A stretch of DNA of 64,000 nt from Paramecium sonneborni. Its lineage: Eukaryota; Ciliophora; Oligohymenophorea; Peniculida; Parameciidae. Where the stretch lies: assembly GCA_905182985.1 (NCBI GenBank), contig CAJJDN010000152.1, forward strand, positions 101,604 through 165,603, given 5' to 3'. The notes beneath the pieces are model-generated. The model had not been told where the DNA came from and did not search any database. It worked only from the letters and a program-made list of their open reading frames with translations. Shown here one piece after another: positions 60,381 through 64,000 of this stretch. Numbering within the stretch: the first letter of the stretch is position 1; every line of letters starts with the position of its first letter. The translations under genes were made by a program, and so were the position numbers.

Positions 60381-61030
60381 TCATCTAAGTTTCTTTTAAT
60401 TCCTGAATTGTTTGATATTTTTTTCTATTTGATTCTTGCAAGCCTAATGGATCTATGGTTTATAACCAAAAAAGAACAATATTTCCAAGAATACAAAGTC
60501 TGGAGCAACAAATATTTGTAAAATATTGTCTAAAAGGGCAGGTGCTCTTTCTAAGAAAATTAGAAATTTATTTGCATAGAATTACTTTCAAATACTCCAT
60601 GTCCAATAAATTACAAAATCCAACAAGTGATTTGGAAAGTGGTGGCAACACATAAATGATGACTCCATAGATTTTCATCAGCATTGGCAAAGTGTTAGTT
60701 CATCAAGATTGTGATTGTAATATAAAATGACGAAGCAAGAATCTTTAGTGTATCATATATATTATAAATCTTACTCCACTTAACAAGTCTACAGCCATAT
60801 AGACTAGGGCCAGAACAAAAAGAATTATTAAACCAAAGTTTAGTTTACAACACCCTGTATCAATAGAGAATGAGTAATGGTTTACAATCTAGATAGCTGA
60901 AAGCAAAATGAGTGGAATGCAAACTAAGTGAATGGCTTTGTTTCTAAAGTGTGATCATTGAAAATATTTACATAATATTGTTGTGGTAACTACCATAGCT
61001 GCTGTAGAAGTTAACAATGTCTATTCCCAT
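60381..61030 (-). CDS. Mpo1-like (DUF962/YGL010w) membrane protein
   Basis: About 185 residues with three introns (28, 32 and 35 nt). Start MGIDIVNFYSSYGSYHNN, then the family hallmark HNNIINKAIHLVCIPLILL, several hydrophobic helices, a short luminal or loop stretch NADENLWSHHL, and the second hallmark [20 protein letters not shown] followed by VAPDFVFLEILFFFGY. Yeast Mpo1 is an ER Fe2+-dependent dioxygenase in alpha-oxidation of 2-hydroxy fatty acids, and the His residues in these motifs, all present here, are important for it. The start codon is 13 bp from that of the divergent coiled-coil gene. Confidence 0.92.
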
Positions 61031-61043
61031 ATTAATAAATTTA

Positions 61044-64000
61044 ATGATTGATAAAGATATCAAAATCAAATTTCTTGAGTCAGAACTTGAAAGTCGATAA
61101 ACTTAGGTTTTATAGCTTGAATCAAAAGTTGCTTTACTTGAAATGCGAATTAATCAGAATGTTAATGTATTTGAACAACTTTTTATATTCTAGGTCTTAG
61201 AATTATAAGAGGAGATCAAAATGCTTGAGAGCTAAAATCTAAAACTTGTTGAAAAAAACCAAAGTGACTTTGTAGAGTGGAAAACTAAGGAAAGAGAATT
61301 TAGGGGAAAAGTTACAATTATAATTAAGTAAGAACTCAAGAAACCCCAAGGAAAGTTAGCTTCTATAAAGGCAGAATTAGATATGCAATTAATAGTTATC
61401 CAATAACTAACTAAAAGATGGTAATACTTTTAAATTAGAATAAAGGATTAAAAATTAGCAGTCAGACCAAAATGATTTAAAATAAATCAATGAGAATTTG
61501 ATTTATAATGAAAACTTACTTATTTTGGAGAAGGAGTAACTATAAAATTAAGTAAAAGATTTAGAAGAAGATAAGAAACAGATATAAAACAGTTTCTTTG
61601 ATTAAAATAATAAACGCAATAAAGAATTAGAAATATTGAGAGAACATCTTCATAAATATTAAGGTGAGATAGTTTAAAGAGAAAAATAAATGAGAAATTT
61701 ATCAAGTTTAGAATAGCAAATGGAGAATAAGATTAAAATAAATGAGGAAGAGGTTGAGGTAGTAAAAAGATAAAAAGATTATTTATAAATTGAAAACGAT
61801 AGTTTAAAAAAGTATAATGAGAAATAAGTATAAGAAATACAATTTCTAGATTAATAAATAAATAGTTATTCTAAATAAGATTCTATTAAAGATAGATAAT
61901 TGCAAGATTTACAGAATATAATAAATGATGAATATATTAAAGTAGTCACTTTGTAATAAAATACTGTGTCACTTTAAGAAAAACTAAAGGAGATAAAGTT
62001 AAATTTTGAACATAAATATATTTATTAGAGAAAATGAAATAATTTTAAACTAATTACAATTAGTAAATGATCAGAACAGTAAAAGGAAGTAATAAGGAGA
62101 ATTCTAGTAAGCAAATTGAGAAAGATAAGAGATTGGTTGAATAATTTGAAAAGATGAGAAAGTTAGATTAGGAGGTATAGAGTATTCTTTTCTATAGGTA
62201 GAAGTCTTGATAAAATAAAATCAATAATTAAGAGAATAGATAATAATGTTGGAAGGAGATTATAATAAAATAAAGGAGTAAGTAAGAATGTTATAGAGAG
62301 ATAAATCTGAATTAAAATAGTAATTAGATTTTTTAATTGTTTAATAGAATAAAANTATTTGAACAACTTTTTATATTCTAGGTCTTAGAATTATAAGAGG
62401 AGATCAAAATGCTTGAGAGCTAAAATCTAAAACTTGTTGAAAAAAACCAAAGTGACTTTGTAGAGTGGAAAACTAAGGAAAGAGAATTTAGGGGAAAAGT
62501 TACAATTATAATTAAGTAAGAACTCAAGAAACCCCAAGGAAAGTTAGCTTCTATAAAGGCAGAATTAGATATGCAATTAATAGTTATCCAATAACTAACT
62601 AAAAGATGGTAATACTTTTAAATTAGAATAAAGGATTAAAAATTAGCAGTCAGACCAAAATGATTTAAAATAAATCAATGAGAATTTGATTTATAATGAA
62701 AACTTACTTATTTTGGAGAAGGAGTAACTATAAAATTAAGTAAAAGATTTAGAAGAAGATAAGAAACAGATATAAAACAGTTTCTTTGATTAAAATAATA
62801 AACGCAATAAAGAATTAGAAATATTGAGAGAACATCTTCATAAATATTAAGGTGAGATAGTTTAAAGAGAAAAATAAATGAGAAATTTATCAAGTTTAGA
62901 ATAGCAAATGGAGAATAAGATTAAAATAAATGAGGAAGAGGTTGAGGTAGTAAAAAGATAAAAAGATTATTTATAAATTGAAAACGATAGTTTAAAAAAG
63001 TATAATGAGAAATAAGTATAAGAAATACAATTTCTAGATTAATAAATAAATAGTTATTCTAAATAAGATTCTATTAAAGATAGATAATTGCAAGATTTAC
63101 AGAATATAATAAATGATGAATATATTAAAGTAGTCACTTTGTAATAAAATACTGTGTCACTTTAAGAAAAACTAAAGGAGATAAAGTTAAATTTTGAACA
63201 TAAATATATTTATTAGAGAAAATGAAATAATTTTAAACTAATTACAATTAGTAAATGATCAGAACAGTAAAAGGAAGTAATAAGGAGAATTCTAGTAAGC
63301 AAATTGAGAAAGATAAGAGATTGGTTGAATAATTTGAAAAGATGAGAAAGTTAGATTAGGAGGTATAGAGTATTCTTTTCTATAGGTAGAAGTCTTGATA
63401 AAATAAAATCAATAATTAAGAGAATAGATAATAATGTTGGAAGGAGATTATAATAAAATAAAGGAGTAAGTAAGAATGTTATAGAGAGATAAATCTGAAT
63501 TAAAATAGTAATTAGATTTTTTAATTGTTTAATAGAATAAAAAAGGTAGGTTAAATGAAATTGAATTATTAAAAAAGTAGATTCAAGAATTATAGACAGA
63601 ATTATAATTGTTGAAGGAATTTCATAAGGCAGCTTAGAAATTACTCAAATCAAATTTAGAATAGACAGAATATTTTAAAGAGAGATTCAAAAAGTTAGGA
63701 ATAGAAAATCAAGCTTTACTGGATTCAAAGACTAGACTCGAGAGTTTGTTTTAAGAATTATTAGAATCAACAAAATCGAAGAAAATACTTAGAAATTATT
63801 CTGAAGTGTAAATGAAAGGATATAATTGTAAAATGATAAATTAGATAAATTAATATAATTTGTTAATAACAGAGATTAGTTCAACTTATTTAGAGCCAAT
63901 GACTGAAAGACTAACAGCTAAAACTAGCATTAATTAGGTGCATAAGAATAAAGATGTTCGTTCCCTTTTTAAACGACCAATCTAAGTTGTTAGGATCAGT
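61044..64000 (+). CDS. Long coiled-coil protein, runs off the window, contains an assembly duplication
   Basis: Start MIDKDIKIKFLESELESRQ. The visible part is almost entirely Lys/Glu/Gln/Leu heptads (VLQLESKVALLEMRINQN; NLSSLEQQMENKIKINEEE; LNEIELLKKQIQELQTEL; AALLDSKTRLESL-like blocks), ending at the edge with SLFKRPIQVVRIS. Small introns (about 20-33 nt) break it. Bases 61168-62354 are repeated at 62356-63542 around a single N, so the protein as written is about 390 residues too long in the middle. Structure resembles large ciliary or basal-body coiled-coil proteins. No motor or enzymatic motif seen. Confidence 0.75.
61168..62354 (+). repeat. 1,187-bp direct repeat, copy 1
   Basis: Apparently identical to 62356-63542 with an offset of 1,188 bp, lying inside one gene and broken by one N. 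Same signature as the other two repeats. Confidence 0.9.
62355..62355. other. Assembly gap (single N)
   Basis: One N between the two 1,187-bp copies; a contig join. Confidence 0.95.
62356..63542 (+). repeat. 1,187-bp direct repeat, copy 2
   Basis: Second copy of 61168-62354. The sequence then continues uniquely to the window end. Confidence 0.9.

Overview
This 64 kb window is ciliate macronuclear DNA, most probably Paramecium or a close relative. Read with the standard code nearly every gene looks shattered. Read with TAA and TAG as glutamine and TGA as the only stop, long conserved proteins appear on both strands. Coding regions are cut by very small GT-AG introns (about 22-32 nt, typically GTA...TAG), the size known from Paramecium. 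Genes lie tens of bases apart and intergenic DNA is very AT-rich. I recognised no rRNA, tRNA, CRISPR array, transposon or telomere repeat by eye. All gene models were read by hand, so some splice sites and first codons are uncertain and this is said where it matters.

Layout. 1-6254: 3' part of an unknown coiled-coil gene (+) and a full-length ABCB/MDR-type transporter (-) with an 11-histidine tract. 6934-16024: one giant IP3-receptor/ryanodine-receptor-like Ca2+-release channel (+). 16087-20610: three minus-strand genes, a ULK/Atg1-like kinase, a signal-peptide/TM protein and a degenerate pseudokinase. 20897-26801: protein phosphatase 5, heat-shock factor, a small unknown protein and an EF-hand protein (+). 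27697-29273: an LYR-motif protein resembling complex I NDUFB9 (-) and a Mei2-like RNA-binding protein (+). 29478-31595: P1/S1 nuclease, present twice around an N. 31645-36063: WD40 protein (-), malic enzyme with an extra N-terminal module (+), basic protein (+). 36149-40003: unknown protein, membrane protein and PP1-type phosphatase (-). 40084-42525: FKBP-like TPR protein and S28 serine peptidase (+). 42556-47378: kelch-BTB protein, Mpp10 (U3 snoRNP), a small LYR-like candidate and a C2HC zinc-finger protein (-). 47400-51390: HflX GTPase (+) and an asparaginase-ankyrin protein lacking catalytic residues (-). 51452-54606: Asn/Gln/Ser-rich protein (+), coiled-coil protein (-), Rab GTPase (+). 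54642-57169: dynactin p25 (DCTN5) and an apparently inactive rhomboid (-), partly duplicated around an N. 57197-64000: secretory/TM protein (+), two coiled-coil proteins and an Mpo1/DUF962 protein (-), and a long coiled-coil gene (+) that leaves the window and is also duplicated around an N.

The genes do not form one pathway. Loose themes are Ca2+ signalling (release channel, EF-hand protein), phosphorylation control (ULK-like kinase, pseudokinase, PP5, PP1) and protein stress (HSF, PP5, FKBP-TPR). The most interesting biology is a set of enzyme homologues whose active-site residues look lost (pseudokinase, asparaginase, rhomboid, first malic module), an unusual pore motif in the Ca2+ channel, and divergent gene pairs whose start codons are only 13-58 bp apart. 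The three 1.1 kb direct repeats, each split by one N, are best read as unmerged contig overlaps and not as biology. I did not find a convincing new multi-gene system.
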